Below, piece after piece: positions 21,879 to 33,420 of a stretch of DNA of 64,000 nucleotides. The position numbers were made by a program, and so were the translations under genes. The DNA is from Phascolarctos cinereus. Its lineage: Eukaryota > Chordata > Mammalia > Diprotodontia > Phascolarctidae. Below the pieces are notes generated by a model. The model did not search any database, was not told the DNA's origin, and was given only the letters and a program-made list of their open reading frames with translations. The stretch is taken from contig NW_018344015.1 in NCBI RefSeq assembly GCF_002099425.1, forward strand, positions 9,586,001 through 9,650,000, in the 5' to 3' direction. The number at the start of each line of letters is the position of its first letter. Position 1 is the first letter of the stretch.

Positions 21879-22722
21879 GATCCCAGCCAATTACTTGAGT
21901 TTTAAACTCTTTGTTAAGGTAGGGGTCACTTTAAGCATGGAGAATGTACTGTTCCAAATTTTGGTGGGGTTTGTGCAGTTGTTTTCAGAGATATTTCTAA
22001 GCACCTGTAAGTTTTCAGTTCTTCTAAGGTGGTTAGATCAATGGTGTGGTGTTTACTCCTTTCACGGCCTGTGCTCTGGTCTATGTGTGACTACATGCAA
22101 TCTTTTCTGCCTTGGAACCATGAGGACGATTCTCTCTACACCATCACAACAAGCTCCACTGAGATTGCCACCCAGAACTGTGACCCAGATCCAAGCATGG
22201 GCAAAGCAAGAGAATCCTGCCTCAGCAACAGCAAAGAGGTCCCTCAAATCCCCCTCTGATCATCCATTCAATTCCCTCTCAGTTTGTGGGCCAGAAGCTC
22301 TGAAAGCAGCTGCCATGCCAGGGCTGTGCCAGGACTGGGGCTGGGGCAGAGCTTCTCTCTCAGTGTGGTCAGAGACATTTCCTATTGACCTTCTAAGTTG
22401 TCTTTGGCATCTGTGTGTTGAGAAGCCTAGAAACTACCACAGTTTTGCATGATTCAGTCCCCTGAGGCATGCTCCTGGTTTTCTGAGGCCTGAACTTTGC
22501 CTGTGTGCCTGAGCTAAATTGTGTTTCTCTCCTTGACCAACAGAATAGACCTTTCTAATCAACCATGCATGTTGTCTTGGGCTAGAAATTTGTTTCTCTC
22601 TGTCTTTTTGTGGGTTCTGCTGCTCTAGAAATTTTTAGAGCCATTTTTACAAGTGTTTGGAGGGGCTTGGGGGAGGGCTCAGCAAATCACTGCTTTTATT
22701 CCACTATCTTGAATCCAACGCC
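21572..22722 (-). mobile_element. HAL1-A, 5' part
   Basis: The 5' untranslated region and the start of ORF1 of the same half-L1 whose 3' part lies at 13719-15699. The minus strand begins with a CAAGATAGTGGAATAAAAGC block, equivalent to the CCAAGATGGCAGAGTGAAAG start of HAL1-B. It is followed by a relatively GC-rich leader (AGAGCACTTG, GACCATAGAGC-like blocks) and the ORF1 start at 21878. It ends in the target-site duplication of L1-A (21572-21587). The right edge abuts TGAAGTCTTGTG at 22723. Plus-strand open frames here (21826-22452, 22029-22259) are chance frames in the leader. Confidence 0.83.
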
Positions 22723-22734
22723 TGAAGTCTTGTG
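22723..22734. repeat. Target-site duplication of HAL1-A, right copy
   Basis: TGAAGTCTTGTG, identical to 13707-13718, adjoining the 5' end of HAL1-A. Confidence 0.85.
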
Positions 22735-22747
22735 CGTTATCATTAGT

Positions 22748-22903
22748 GGGTTTTTTTTTTTTAGGCCACTGGGGTTAAGTGACTTGCCCAGGGTCACACA
22801 GCTAGTAAGTGTCAAGTGTTTGGTCTGAGGCCAGATTTGAACTCAGGTCCTCCTGACTTTAGGACTGGTGCTCTATCCACTGTGCAACCTAGTTGCTCCT
22901 TCA
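22748..22903 (-). mobile_element. Marsupial CORE-SINE
   Basis: The plus strand starts with a T-run (the A-tail on the minus strand), then GGGGTTAAGTGACTTGCCCA, GGTCACACAGCTAGTAAGTG, GATTTGAACTCAGGTCCTCC, and TGCTCTATCCACTGTGCAAC to the tRNA-like head near 22903. Short TCATTAGT matches on either side may be a target-site duplication. It lies just outside HAL1-A. Confidence 0.85.
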
Positions 22904-23615
22904 TTAGTTTATTCTATCCCCAGACTGCTAGATACTCTTTCTCATTGACCTAATACAATTTTCAAACTGTCTAGTATTATAAAGTTCTAGCATTTTTGTT
23001 ATGATATAATTATAAATCTAACAACCTAATTTTTGGGAGCAACTATGCCTGAAGGAATAATCTTACCTTAGAATTAATGCAATTTCCAAATGCACCTAAC
23101 TTTAAAAACTTGTGAAAAGGGAATGGATAAAGCAGAAAGTAAATATAGTCCCTTGAATAAATGCATGGTTCCCTGCAGTGGAAATTCAGATTTCTATTCT
23201 TTGTCTTGGAAGTGGCACAAATTTAGTTGGTGATGGACATGGGAGGATGAAAAGCAGATATTATATTTGGAAAGAAGTAAAACTCCATGCTGATGAAACA
23301 AAGAGAGACAGGAGAGAAATTGACCTTGGTTCTATCTGCTAGACTGCTCTTCTTTCCTGTCAACTCTATAAAGAATGATTGCTGTTCTAATGTTCCTATC
23401 TTAACTGTGCTTCTGACAGTCCATAGTTGAGTGGGTCCACATCTATGTGTTTAGGAAGTCACTGAGATTCAATGATTCAAATTTCCTACATGCAGAATTC
23501 AACTCCAACTCACGGTGCCACCTGTCTTGATATCTACTATAGTAGGGCATAAAAATGAAATGTGAAATTCAAGTTTCTTTTAACCAGGGATAAAGATACT
23601 TAATGATAATGTGGT
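22904..23615. other. Unassigned intergenic DNA
   Basis: No gene or named repeat seen. Confidence 0.5.
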
Positions 23616-23815
23616 ACATTTGAAGAACAGTGGGATTGGTATCGATTGGTATCAGGAAAATTGGTTTTAATGCAGGCTTTGATGTTAATTAGATGTACGG
23701 CATTCAGCAGATCACTTAACATTTCTTAGCTGATTTCATCCTCTATAAAGTGAAGAGATTGAATTAGATGATATCTGAGAATCCTTGAGCTCTGGCCTTC
23801 TGGGGTTTTATAAAG
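23616..23815 (+). mobile_element. Old MIR/THER-type SINE
   Basis: The plus strand carries decayed SINE blocks: CAGCAGATCACTTAACATTT, TTCATCCTCTATAAAGTGAA, TTGAATTAGATGATATCTGA, then the typical end GAGCTCTGGCCTTCTGGGGT. The head is weak. Confidence 0.6.
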
Positions 23816-25039
23816 CATGTTCTAATTTGAGTTGGAAACAAGACATAAAATAAAATTAAAGTAGTATACAAATTGGTATGACATTTTTCCTTATAATTTC
23901 TGGGTATTCTGAGGGGTGGGGTGGGGGAATCTCTTTCCTTCCTATTTCAAATGAATTCTATCAAAGAACATTATAATGAATGAAATTATTCAGAAACAAG
24001 CCAAATCTGTCCTTTTAAGTTTTATTTTGTGTGTCTACGATTATTTCATGTGAAATGGATATTGATAATTATTTTCTATCTTTTTGACTTTTACATTTGT
24101 TTCATTTGAAGAAAAAATATGATTCTCTTCAAAGTCTGAAAATTTTGTTTCTTGATAACTTTTGTAAGAAAGTTTGGAGCTGTGTATATTTATTCTGCTT
24201 GTACTCTGAAAGAGAAGTGAATGGGATTTGCTTGTCCAGATTCAACTGGGACTATATTAGGGGTCTTCAACAAGAAGAGTTAAAATATTCTCACAGTTGC
24301 TTCAGTAGCTCTTTTCTATACCAGCCAAGTAGGAAGTTATGTCATTGTTAAAGAACAGAGCTAAAGGGCTGGTTACTAGACTTTGGCCTAATCATTTGGC
24401 AGAAACCTGCAAAATTATCTGGTAGACACTTGCAAAAAGAATGTGATTCCCTAGAATCAGTCCAGAACGTATAGATGATAGTAGTTGTGAAGGGGCTTCC
24501 ATAAAGGCTAGGAAACAGAGCAAAGTCAACAGAATCCAAAGAGTTGTGGCAAACTGACTCTGGTAAATATAGGCTTAATGTTTCTTGGTATAATCCAAAG
24601 CTTGAGACTCAGATTGAAATACCCCCATATATCAGGGTATGAATTTTATCTTGTTCCTTTCTCTATTAACACAAATAAGCTCAGAAGACATTGCACCAAT
24701 TTGTTGGTGGTGGTACAGTTTGAGAAAGCCTTTATCTTTTATTTTAACTTGTTATTTGGCAATAGTTTCTCTCTTGTCTATTCATTGAATTTGCGCTGGG
24801 TGGGAATGTGAGATACTTTATTCATACTGAATGTAGTATGATTCTGAGATTCTGGTATATACATTACATAAGGTGCCTAGTGTCATTATTCTAGGTACTC
24901 ACTCAACTAGTCTGGACTACCAACTTGCGATATCTTCTCATTCTTACAATTCATATATACATTTCCCAGTTGTTCATAAAACATCCAACACACTCTGGAT
25001 GTTTTAATATTCCCCGGGAATGATGGCAGAAATTGAGCT
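23816..25039. other. Unassigned intergenic DNA
   Basis: No exon-like frame, RNA gene or confident repeat. The small frames at 24097-24351 and 24578-24811 are not supported as genes. Confidence 0.5.
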
Positions 25040-25330
25040 ATTTTCAATCTATCAAGAATAATTTTTTAAGTGCGTACTATGTGTAAGCACTGTGTTTAGC
25101 ATTAGAGACTAAGAAATTGGTCATAAGACAACCCTTGCCCTCAAGTATCTTACCATCTAATAGTGCAGCCACTAGATAAACTAACAAATTTAAAGTAAAA
25201 TATATATACACACACACACACATATATATGATAAATAGAAAGTAATTAATAGAGGGAAATAAATGTGAGATTTTTGTTAGGACTTAAAAAAAGACAGAAA
25301 AATCAGTAGGTGCAGTTGAGGAAGGAGAAC
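25040..25330 (+). mobile_element. Old interspersed repeat, same kind as 5440-6540
   Basis: Begins with GTGCGTACTATGTGTAAGCACTG, then CAACCCTTGCCCTCAAGTAT, CATCTAATAGTGCAGCCACT and a decayed GATAAATAGAAAGTAATTAA / GTTAGGACTT stretch. The TA/CA microsatellite at 25199-25230 interrupts it. Neighbouring fragments of the same type are at 33421, 36395 and 45441. Family name unknown to me. Confidence 0.5.
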
Positions 25331-27490
25331 ATTCTCTTTTCCCTGCATACTTTGGATATAGTTCTATCATTTTTGTCTTTCTTTCTTTCTTTAACCTATG
25401 GGAAGCATGCTGTTATCTCCAGTCCACATGGCATCTAACTCTCCAGCTTTATGGAATATTTATCAAATGATAAATTAAAAATTTGATCACAATAGCTTAG
25501 TGCCCTCAGTTAGGCAAATTTCATAATTGAGTGAGAGGTTTGGCTCTTTTAAATAATTTGAATTATTTTCCTCTAGCTAACTTCTGGTCTCTTTAAGATT
25601 GAAGAATTTGGGGAAAATAGGAATATTATGGTAAAATAAGAGAACAGGGTATATCACTGTTCCAGTTATTGGATTGACATGATAAAGAATCTTGGAGAAA
25701 GAACAGTCCATTTTTGTGAGGTCTTTGAATCCTGGGAGAACAAGAAGGAGTCTAAAAAGAATAACCCTGAACAGCTCTCTATTGGGAGAGACAGAAAATA
25801 ATAATGATTATATCACCTATGGAATTCTTCAGTCAGAGGGATTAATATATTTGGAAATAGAATTAGCCATAGAAAATTGTTATTTTGCAAGGTGGTAGGG
25901 AAATTGGTTCTTTATAACATTTGTCATAGAATGCATAAATTTTCATTCTTGCCTAAATAATTAACTAATTAAATTATTGGTATCTTTGAAAGTATTTACT
26001 CTTCAGTAAAGATCCTCACTGTCATGCCAAACCCAAGCTCCCAGGTTACAAATGAAGAAATGGGACATTAAACCATTAAGATAATTGCTACCTGCAAAAA
26101 TTCTCTTGGGAAAATTCTATCAAAGCATTTCACTGACACAAATAAGATTTCTACCCTATTGACGCTCCCCTAAACATCCTAATTTCTTTCTGCTCTTTTT
26201 GTACATAGTTCAATCTGGCTGTTACTTTTAGTGTGCCCCAGTGGCTTACATAGTAGATTTTAGCCCTCTTCCATTCCATGGATGCTACTGTAGACCCTTT
26301 CCTTAAAGATGACCCATGCTTTGCTGAACGAATTTTGTTCCAATGTTGTCTCAGTTTGTCCAGAGACCTGTAATTCTGAGTATATAATGTTAGATTTCCC
26401 CATTCTCTCCCTACTCTCATTTGTTAGGAGGACAGGTTGAAACCATCATGGTTATTTTGATTAGTCACATGATACTTAACAGTAGTTAATCATTTATTTC
26501 TTACATATGTGGCCTAAAACCCCTAGATATTTCAAAGTCCCTTCCAAATCAGGAGGTTTAAACTCCTTTTTTTATTTCATCCAGAGAGGTCACTTTACTC
26601 CAAAATATTTCTTGGACTCTGGAACAGGAATTATATTTTAATTAGGAATAAGTAATGCTATATCTCATCTCTATTTTAAGGTGGAATCTTTGCCAGCTGT
26701 CTCTGTCTCAAAAGAGCATCATTGGTCAATTGCCCTGCTTATGCCTTGATTCTTCCCTGGTTTAAACCCTTTGGGCCATGCTGTAAGTTTGGTTGCTCTT
26801 GATAAGGAATTTTTAACATGCTCTTATATCTCAGCTCACATTCAGAGATCATATAAACGATAAAGGCAGAGTCACTTTCTGAAGTCCTTCTTACCTTGCT
26901 TCTACTCCCCAATCATCTCCACTCATCATCATTCCTCCCCTGGAATTGCTAAATGTAGGGAATCTGCTCTCCATGCAATATTGTATAGTTTTCAAGTGAT
27001 AGCCTCCCCCCAACTTGTCCCAAATATATTGCCATCTTGTTAGGACAGAATTTCAATAAGAAACTGTCTCATTTGCTTATACTTATAATCTCAGATCTTA
27101 CCATAATATCTGGCTGATGGCCAGTGTTTAATAAATGTTCTATGTATCCACAATCTATTGATCATCTATTATCTATCTATATTCAAATTAGGCATTTGGT
27201 TATACCTGTTTGCACTATTGGATAAGATAAGGATTTTATCATGATTTCATTGATTCATTTCATTGAACTCTCTGAAAAGAAAAAAAATCTCCTTCTACTC
27301 ATGTAGTTTGACACTTTCTTAGTAATTTTTCACCTTCCAGAATTGTCTGGGACACTTTGAAGTTAAATGACTCACCCAGAGTCAAATGGTCAATATTGTT
27401 CAGAGTTACTGCTTGAACCCAGTTCATACTAGCTTCAAGGTCATCTGCTTGGCTACAAGAGAGTGATGTTTCTCTCAAATTATAATACCA
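25331..27490. other. Unassigned intergenic DNA
   Basis: About 2.2 kb with no supported gene. A small CTTT repeat lies at 25377-25393. Open frames at 25692-25898 and 26151-26420 lack recognisable features. Confidence 0.5.
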
Positions 27491-27496
27491 TAGTAA

Positions 27497-27583
27497 TATT
27501 ATATATACATATATATATATACATATATATGTAACATATATATGTATATATATATGTGTGTGTGTGTGCATGTATGTGTATAC

Positions 27584-27621
<38 letters not shown>

Positions 27622-27625
27622 ATTT
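27497..27625. repeat. (TA)n/(TG)n compound microsatellite
   Basis: Alternating TA and TG runs, with ATACATATATATGTA-like palindromic pieces. The minus-strand frame 27299-27682 is His/Tyr/Ile repeat noise from it. Confidence 0.9.
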
Positions 27626-28482
27626 ACATACATATGTATACAAACACAAACTACCCACATATATGTTGGAGAGATAAATCAAGGTAAATCTTCACCTAAA
27701 TCTTTTTTGAAATAGCAAATACATTTTGAATTAATGGACTGAACTAATAAGACTTTATCATTCTTAAAAACTGTATGAAAATAGAGAGCTCATTGCTCTA
27801 TTCTTGGTCTTCTTTATATCTAACATTCTCTTGTTCACATTTGATCATTCTAAGTGGCTGAAGTAATATCCTAGTAAAACTTAGTGATAGTTTGCTATTT
27901 TAGACATAGTACAAAGGATAAAAAACTCAAAAATTATCAAAGCTTTGGAAAACAAAACATGCGATTAAAGGTTAAGGGGATAAGAATTATTCTTCCATTA
28001 ACAGCTTTCCTCAAGGGAGGCTTAATAACAACTTCCAATTACATAAAAATATAGGGTGAAGGTTGTAGCTAGTTTTTTTTCCCCCTTATTTCCCCCTTTG
28101 CCCTTTGATAGGATTGAAAGATATAAGGAAAAGAACATAGAAGTGACAAGGACATAGTCAAGAAAGAAGGAAGAATTTCTATGATGCTAAGGGACTATTG
28201 ACACTAAAATGAGTTCCCATGAATATAATAGAAATATCCTCCTCTGATTTAAATTATATGAAGTCAGAAAATATTGATAGTGTAACTATATGCTCCAGGA
28301 CATCATACTAGATATTGGGGGATTGCAGGCAATAAAAGATTATAAGAATAGACCATTCTTATATAGACCATCGATATATTTTATATAATAGGCCATAATA
28401 ATACCTATATCCTCATGTATTCTTTTTTTTTTAACTCTAGCTGATCTTCTAGCTATAGGAAGTAAGGAAAGAAGAAAGGAAG
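27626..28482. other. Unassigned intergenic DNA
   Basis: No gene or named repeat seen. Confidence 0.5.
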
Positions 28483-28715
28483 GAAGCATTTATTAAACAT
28501 CCATTATGTGCCAGATGTTGGGCTAAGCACTTTACAAACATTAACTCATTTGGTCATCATATCAAACATGGGAGATAGGTACTTTCATTATCTCTATCAT
28601 AAGTGGTGAAACTAGAGCACACAGAGGTTGTGACTTTCCCAGAGTTATACAGCTAGTAAATGTCAATGCTGTATTTGAACTCAGGTCTTCCTGACTTCAG
28701 TCCCAGAGAGGTAAT
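28483..28715 (-). mobile_element. MIR-type CORE-SINE
   Basis: The plus strand reads GCATTTATTAAACATCCATTATGTGCC, GCTAAGCACTTTACAAACAT, GGAGATAGGTACTTTCATTA, CAGAGTTATACAGCTAGTAA, and GAACTCAGGTCTTCCTGACT in that order, so the element is on the minus strand. A short MIR/L2-like tail (GTTAGCACAATGTCCAGAAC) lies apart at 28915-28975. Confidence 0.78.
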
Positions 28716-29150
28716 GCACTAAATATTGCAGAATGATGAAAACATCTTTGGATATAGTCAATGTGGTAATTTGTTTTCCTTCATAATTATTATTTATTGT
28801 AAAGGTTTTGTCTACCTCTTGGGAGGGAGAGAAAATAGATGCTTGTTAAATATGGCAGAAAGTGGAGAAATGTTATGTCCTTGAGAGAAATGACTGTTTT
28901 CCCTTTCTTTCTATCTCCAGTGGTTAGCACAATGTCCAGAACATTGTAAGCACTTAATTAATACTTATTGATAAATCAAATCATATTTATAAATAAACAC
29001 GGACCTTTCTCATCAAGGTGGTACCAATTATTTTATTATTTAAATACAAAAATACCTCTTATTTGTGATACATTATTGACATGAACTACTCACATTAACT
29101 TAAGAAAATAGTTTGTGGAATTGATCCTGGAATCTAATTGCCATTCTTTA

Positions 29151-29386
29151 TATCTTTCAAGAGATTAGGATTCAATATATTATTTGCTCTTGCCTTAGCT
29201 CAAAAGATATTCTGTACAAACTTATCTCAGGGGACATAAATCATAAACTAAAGTTGAGAGGATATTTATTGACACCTATGTCTGGCCAGCTCCTTTAGAA
29301 GATGACTCATTGTATGATATACATTGTTTTTCTTTGATATATCTCACATCATATTCATCTATGTGTATTCACAAAGATACCCATTA
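29151..29386 (+). repeat. Inverted duplication, left arm
   Basis: This segment is repeated in reverse complement at 31070-31306. The arms (237 bp counting base 29150) align end to end without gaps and with seven mismatches (five transitions, two transversions). The left arm is bordered by CATTCTTTA (29142-29150) and CATTCTTAA (29387-29395), an 8/9 match that could be a target-site duplication. I do not recognise the sequence as a known repeat core. Similarity stops sharply at both ends. Confidence 0.93.
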
Positions 29387-29732
29387 CATTCTTAAGCAGC
29401 AGCTCTTGAATTGCTTGTTTCAGCCTAGGAAACCATTTGGCATTATGCTTTATGGACTCTATTTTTCTGTTCTGGTAAAGGATGAAGAGTCTCCAAATGT
29501 AGGCTACTTTGAAAAATGGCGTAGTGCCCCAATACTGATTGCATTAGATGTAAAGCACAGATGCATGGCCCTGGCAAAAGGCACATGAGTCGATTATAGT
29601 GAAAGAGAAAAATGGTGCAGGTTATTTAACAGTGTCTTCTGACAACTGCATGGGAGAATAGGATGGAGATTGGTTGTGAATTTCCATATTACTCTCACAG
29701 TTGAAAAATTACAATGTCTCTAGCAAGTATTT

Positions 29733-29887
29733 TTTTGTTTTGGGGTTTTTTTTGGCTAGGCAATGGGGTTAAGTGACTTGCCCAGGGTTACACAGCAAGT
29801 AAGTGTTATGTGTCTGAGGTCAGATTTGAACTCAGGTCCTCCTGAATCCAGGGTGGGTGCTCTATCCACTGCACCACTTAACTGCCC
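29733..29887 (-). mobile_element. Marsupial CORE-SINE with clear target-site duplication
   Basis: A minus-strand SINE, with the A-tail seen as T-rich sequence near 29733-29752, then AATGGGGTTAAGTGACTTGC, CAGGGTTACACAGCAAGTAA, GATTTGAACTCAGGTCCTCC, and TGCTCTATCCACTGCACCAC. It is flanked by CTCTAGCAAGTATTT (29718-29732) and CTCTAGCCAGTATTT (29888-29902), 14 of 15 identical. It lies in the loop of the inverted duplication. Confidence 0.92.
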
Positions 29888-29929
29888 CTCTAGCCAGTAT
29901 TTAATAAATGCTATTATATTCATATTTCT

Positions 29930-30125
29930 AAAGTACAGATCTGACCACATTTCCATTACATGAGAAATTTTATTGGCTTCACGCTACCTGTAGGTTAAAA
30001 TACACTCTTCTGGCATTTTAAACCTTTTATGATATGGTCCCACATATCTTTTCAGGTTGATTATAAATTATTCTTAGTCATATATTTTGTGTGCAAGCCA
30101 AAATGGTCCACCAACTGTTACTTGT
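29930..30125 (+). mobile_element. L2 LINE 3' end fragment
   Basis: The plus strand follows the L2 3' end: TCTGACCACATTTCCATTAC, TATTGGCTTCACGCTACCTG, AGGTTAAAATACACTCTTCT, GGCATTTTAAACCTTTTATG, and TATGGTCCCACATATCTTTT in sequence. It is heavily decayed, as expected for this old family. Confidence 0.65.
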
Positions 30126-30345
30126 ACATCAAAGATAAATAGAAGTATATATAGAATAATTTTGCATATGTGTATGTATTTATGTTTAATGGCAATCGTT
30201 TCTAGGAGGGAGGGAGAGGAAAGAAAAAAAAACTTACACCATAACTTTATTATCTATTTAAAGTTTATAGCAAGTGGTATATAATAGATTTGTAATTTCA
30301 TGTGCAATTATGTTTTAAAAATAAAATAAATAAAAGACATAAAAA
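30126..30345 (+). mobile_element. Retroposon 3' end, same family as 45925-46262
   Basis: Shares with 45925-46262 an AGATAAATAGAAGTATATAT / ATAAGTAGAAGTATGTATAG block, a GGAGGGAGAGGAAAGAA block, ACACCATAACTTTATTA (GCATGATAACTTCATTA in the other copy) and TTTGTAATTTCATGTGCAAT (TGTGTAGTTTCAGGTGCAAT), then an A-rich AAATAAAATAAATAAAAG end. The shared order and A-rich tail indicate a retroposon family. I cannot name it. Confidence 0.6.
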
Positions 30346-30484
30346 AAGAAATTACAATATCTTTTCTACTCCCTTTTAGAAGCCATCTGACACATCTTGG
30401 CAATTTTAGCTTTTAGGGTATGGAATGCTCCAAATGGGAATGTTTCCTTCCATTTTTCCTCCTTCCCTTTCCATAAAAACATAC

Positions 30485-30680
30485 TATGTTTACATGTGTA
30501 TATTTATACATATATATGTGTATGTATAATAATATATATTATACATACATATATATGTATGTATAATATATATGTACATATATATTATACATACATATAT
30601 ATGTATGTATAATATATATGTACATATATATATATAATTATGCATGTATGTGTATGTATGTGTGTGTATATTTCTCTGTA
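30485..30680. repeat. AT-rich microsatellite with a 46-bp palindromic tandem unit
   Basis: Between about 30531 and 30628 a 46-bp unit occurs just over twice. Each unit centres on ATACATACATATATATGTAT and is its own reverse complement. TG/TA repeats flank it. Confidence 0.88.
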
Positions 30681-31069
30681 AGACCAGAGAAATTCCTGTT
30701 ATTTATGCACATACTATTTTAAAATACACTTCTATCTAAATAGAGTAGTATGCTTTGAGTACCACTTATCATGTAGGACAATACTGTTATTATTATCAAT
30801 ATAACAAGTCAATTTTTGACCCAATGATATTATATTATTACCATTTGTTGCCCACCCATATTACTCTCTCACTGGAAGAAGAAACATCAGTAAATGAAAC
30901 ACTGGTTGTTGATATTGGTCAGTCTTCAAGGGTCTCTAGCATTAGCTGCATCTCCCCATGGTGCTTCCATATCAGGTCTGTTTGTGATGCATGCAAATAT
31001 CCATAGGGCAATAAAAAAGATTGTTACCTTATTTGCTTCCCCTTGGCAAGCCACATGCACGTATAAATT
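30681..31069. other. Unassigned DNA in the loop of the inverted duplication
   Basis: No gene or named repeat. The overlapping frames at 30755-31006 and 30894-31097 have no support. Confidence 0.5.
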
Positions 31070-31306
31070 TAATGGGTATCTGTGTGAATACACATAGATG
31101 AATATGATGTGAGATATATCAAAGAAAAACAATGTTTATCATACAATGAATCATCTTCTAAAGGAGTTGGCCAGACATAGGTGTCAATAAATATCCTCTC
31201 AACTTTAGTTTATGATTTATGTCCCTTGAGATAAGTTTGTACAGAATATCTTTTGAGCTAAAGCAAGAACAAATAATATATTGAATCCTAATCTCTTGAA
31301 AGATAT
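31070..31306 (-). repeat. Inverted duplication, right arm
   Basis: Reverse complement of 29150-29386: same length, no gaps, seven mismatches in 237. Flanks (GTATAAATT before, GTAGAATAA after) do not match those of the left arm and show no clear direct repeat. Confidence 0.93.
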
Positions 31307-32889
31307 GTAGAATAATATAGTAATTAAAGGATGCTGAATCTTAAAAAGTAGTAAGTTAAACAGAAAAGTTTTAAAATATAAATTATCTCAAAGTAATTAT
31401 GATATTTATTTTAATATAAATAAGTATTATAATTTTATTTTTCTTAGCTAAGGAGGAAGGCAGGGCAAAAAATGTAGATCACTTTCAGCTCTAGAAGGGA
31501 ACTATCAATTTCCTTAGTGTGAATAGCGATTGTAATCATTGGGCTATCTCCATTTAATACCTGTATGATAGCCAAGTACCTAGATCACGAAATGCTGCTT
31601 TTCCACTTAACTCTGTATTTACCAGGTATTAACTTTCATTTTTTCTCCCACAGCTTCTTCCCAGAGATAAGAAAAGTCATGCCCTTTCTTTCACAATTTC
31701 CTCATAAACTCCTGAATTTCCTCATAACACTTTCTGAATGCTTTGTATAACATGATGCCAGGGTCTATCATGGGAGAACTGCCATTATTTTCTATCTTGG
31801 CCTTTTTTTTTGGTACAAAACCCATTCTAGCCTTAGGGACATTCAATCACTTAGGACATATGGAATCAATACTAACTGCTTCCCTGGTATTTTCTGGTTA
31901 TGTTATTGGCAAGTCTTGCCATACCCCCAGTAATTGAAAATCCATGGTGACAGTTAACTGAGATGCTCACACAGGTTCAACAGTCACTCTATCTACTAGC
32001 ACATAAGGCTACTGAATTATACTTACTAGTGTGTGTCCTTTTAATAAATCTCTACTTCACTCCAACTGCAAGTTTTTCATGAAGGCATTCCCCATACATT
32101 TTGAAGTGAACCAAATCACTGATTGTCTTACCAAATAATATATTGTCTACATATTGTCTTATTGACTGACTAAACATTTTAATTGCCCTGGCTACCAGGC
32201 TGAGATAAAATAGGTTAAATACAATAAATTAAAACCTTACAACTTCAGGGATGGTGAAGATTGCAGAAAGCTAGCAGACCTTGACAATATTGCACTAATA
32301 TTAATGTTGATAACTCTAACACACAATTCTCTAAAACAAGGTAGAGTGAGATGGTAGAATAATTTTGTGAATTTTAAAATTAAAATGCCTGAATATAACT
32401 TAGTTAAGATTTCAATCACTCATGACTATTTGTCACACTATTGAAATTATTCTAATCCTTTTTTTTTTTAACATACTAGGGACACTACCTCTGTCAAGAT
32501 TGTAAAAATCAATCAAATGACAGTCCTTAATTATTTATACAATATCATAGTAATGTAGATAAAGTTTAGAAAGAGTAAACCCCATTGTATCCCTCTAAAA
32601 GCGATTCTATTTGTTATCTGAAGTCACAATAATATGAAAGTGAGGCTAGGTTCTTGTAGGCTTGTGAGCAAACTCTGGTAAGTTTTGCCAAGCTCCAAAA
32701 GCATTTCAAAGTATAACTCTACTGATGGACTAAAGTTCAAATGTCCAAAGATCATCCTAGCTAAGTTCAGAGAACCTCATCACTAGGTTAGACAATAGGT
32801 ATTTAACTGGCTACAATAATCACCAAATATCTTCTGATAAGTTCAGTGAGAATTATGATACACACTGGTGGATGAAGTAGACGTATTCA
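31307..32889. other. Unassigned intergenic DNA
   Basis: About 1.6 kb with no supported gene or repeat that I can name. Small open frames (31565-31750, 31743-31937, 32237-32419) are unsupported. Confidence 0.5.
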
Positions 32890-33420
32890 TCAGTTTCCAA
32901 ATCACAAATAAAAGAGTCATAGAATTTCAAGGAAGCACAGAGGCCATTTAGTCCATCCCATTGCTTTTAATGTAGGTGACACCTTGTAAGTTGTCACTTA
33001 ATCTTTCCTTAAAGACCTATAGTGAGTAGAAACCCACTATCTCCTAAAGAAGCACATTCAGCCTTGGGATAGCTATGACAGAAATCATTTTATTTTTATC
33101 AAAATTAATTTGTCTCTTTGCAATTTCTATGTATTGTTTCTGATTGTACCTCCTTCTGATTATTCCACACAGAACATGATCCTTCCTCTCCAGGAAGTAG
33201 GCCTTTAAATATTTGAAGAAACTTATCATGCTCCCACTAATATTCTTTTTCCAAATTTTTTTCAACTTGTTATCATATTTAATTATCATCAGACTCTTTA
33301 ACATCTTATTTACTCTCCTTTAAATGTCCTCTACCTTATCAAAGTCCTTTCTAAAATATCATATTTGAATCTTAACACAATATGATCTGACTAGGGAAGA
33401 AAACAGTTAAGCCAGGAGCC
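32890..33420 (-). mobile_element. L3/CR1-type LINE 3' end fragment
   Basis: The plus strand is the reverse of the L3/CR1 3' end: GAGTCATAGAATTTCAAGGA, GGCCATTTAGTCCATCCCAT, TTGTCTCTTTGCAATTTCTA, GAACATGATCCTTCCTCTCC, CCTTTAAATATTTGAAGAAA, then TCAAAGTCCTTTCTAAAATA and CACAATATGATCTGACTAGG. It is complementary in content to 10075-10515. Confidence 0.72.

Noticed and set aside
21826-22452. 208-codon plus-strand open frame
   Set aside because: It is the antisense of the HAL1-A leader and ORF1 start. The matching frame is not kept in HAL1-B, so it is a chance frame.
29310-29588. 92-codon frame overlapping the left arm of the inverted duplication as a host exon
   Set aside because: No domain or splice-site support, and it starts in the repeated arm. 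I could not exclude a decayed gene fragment but cannot support one.
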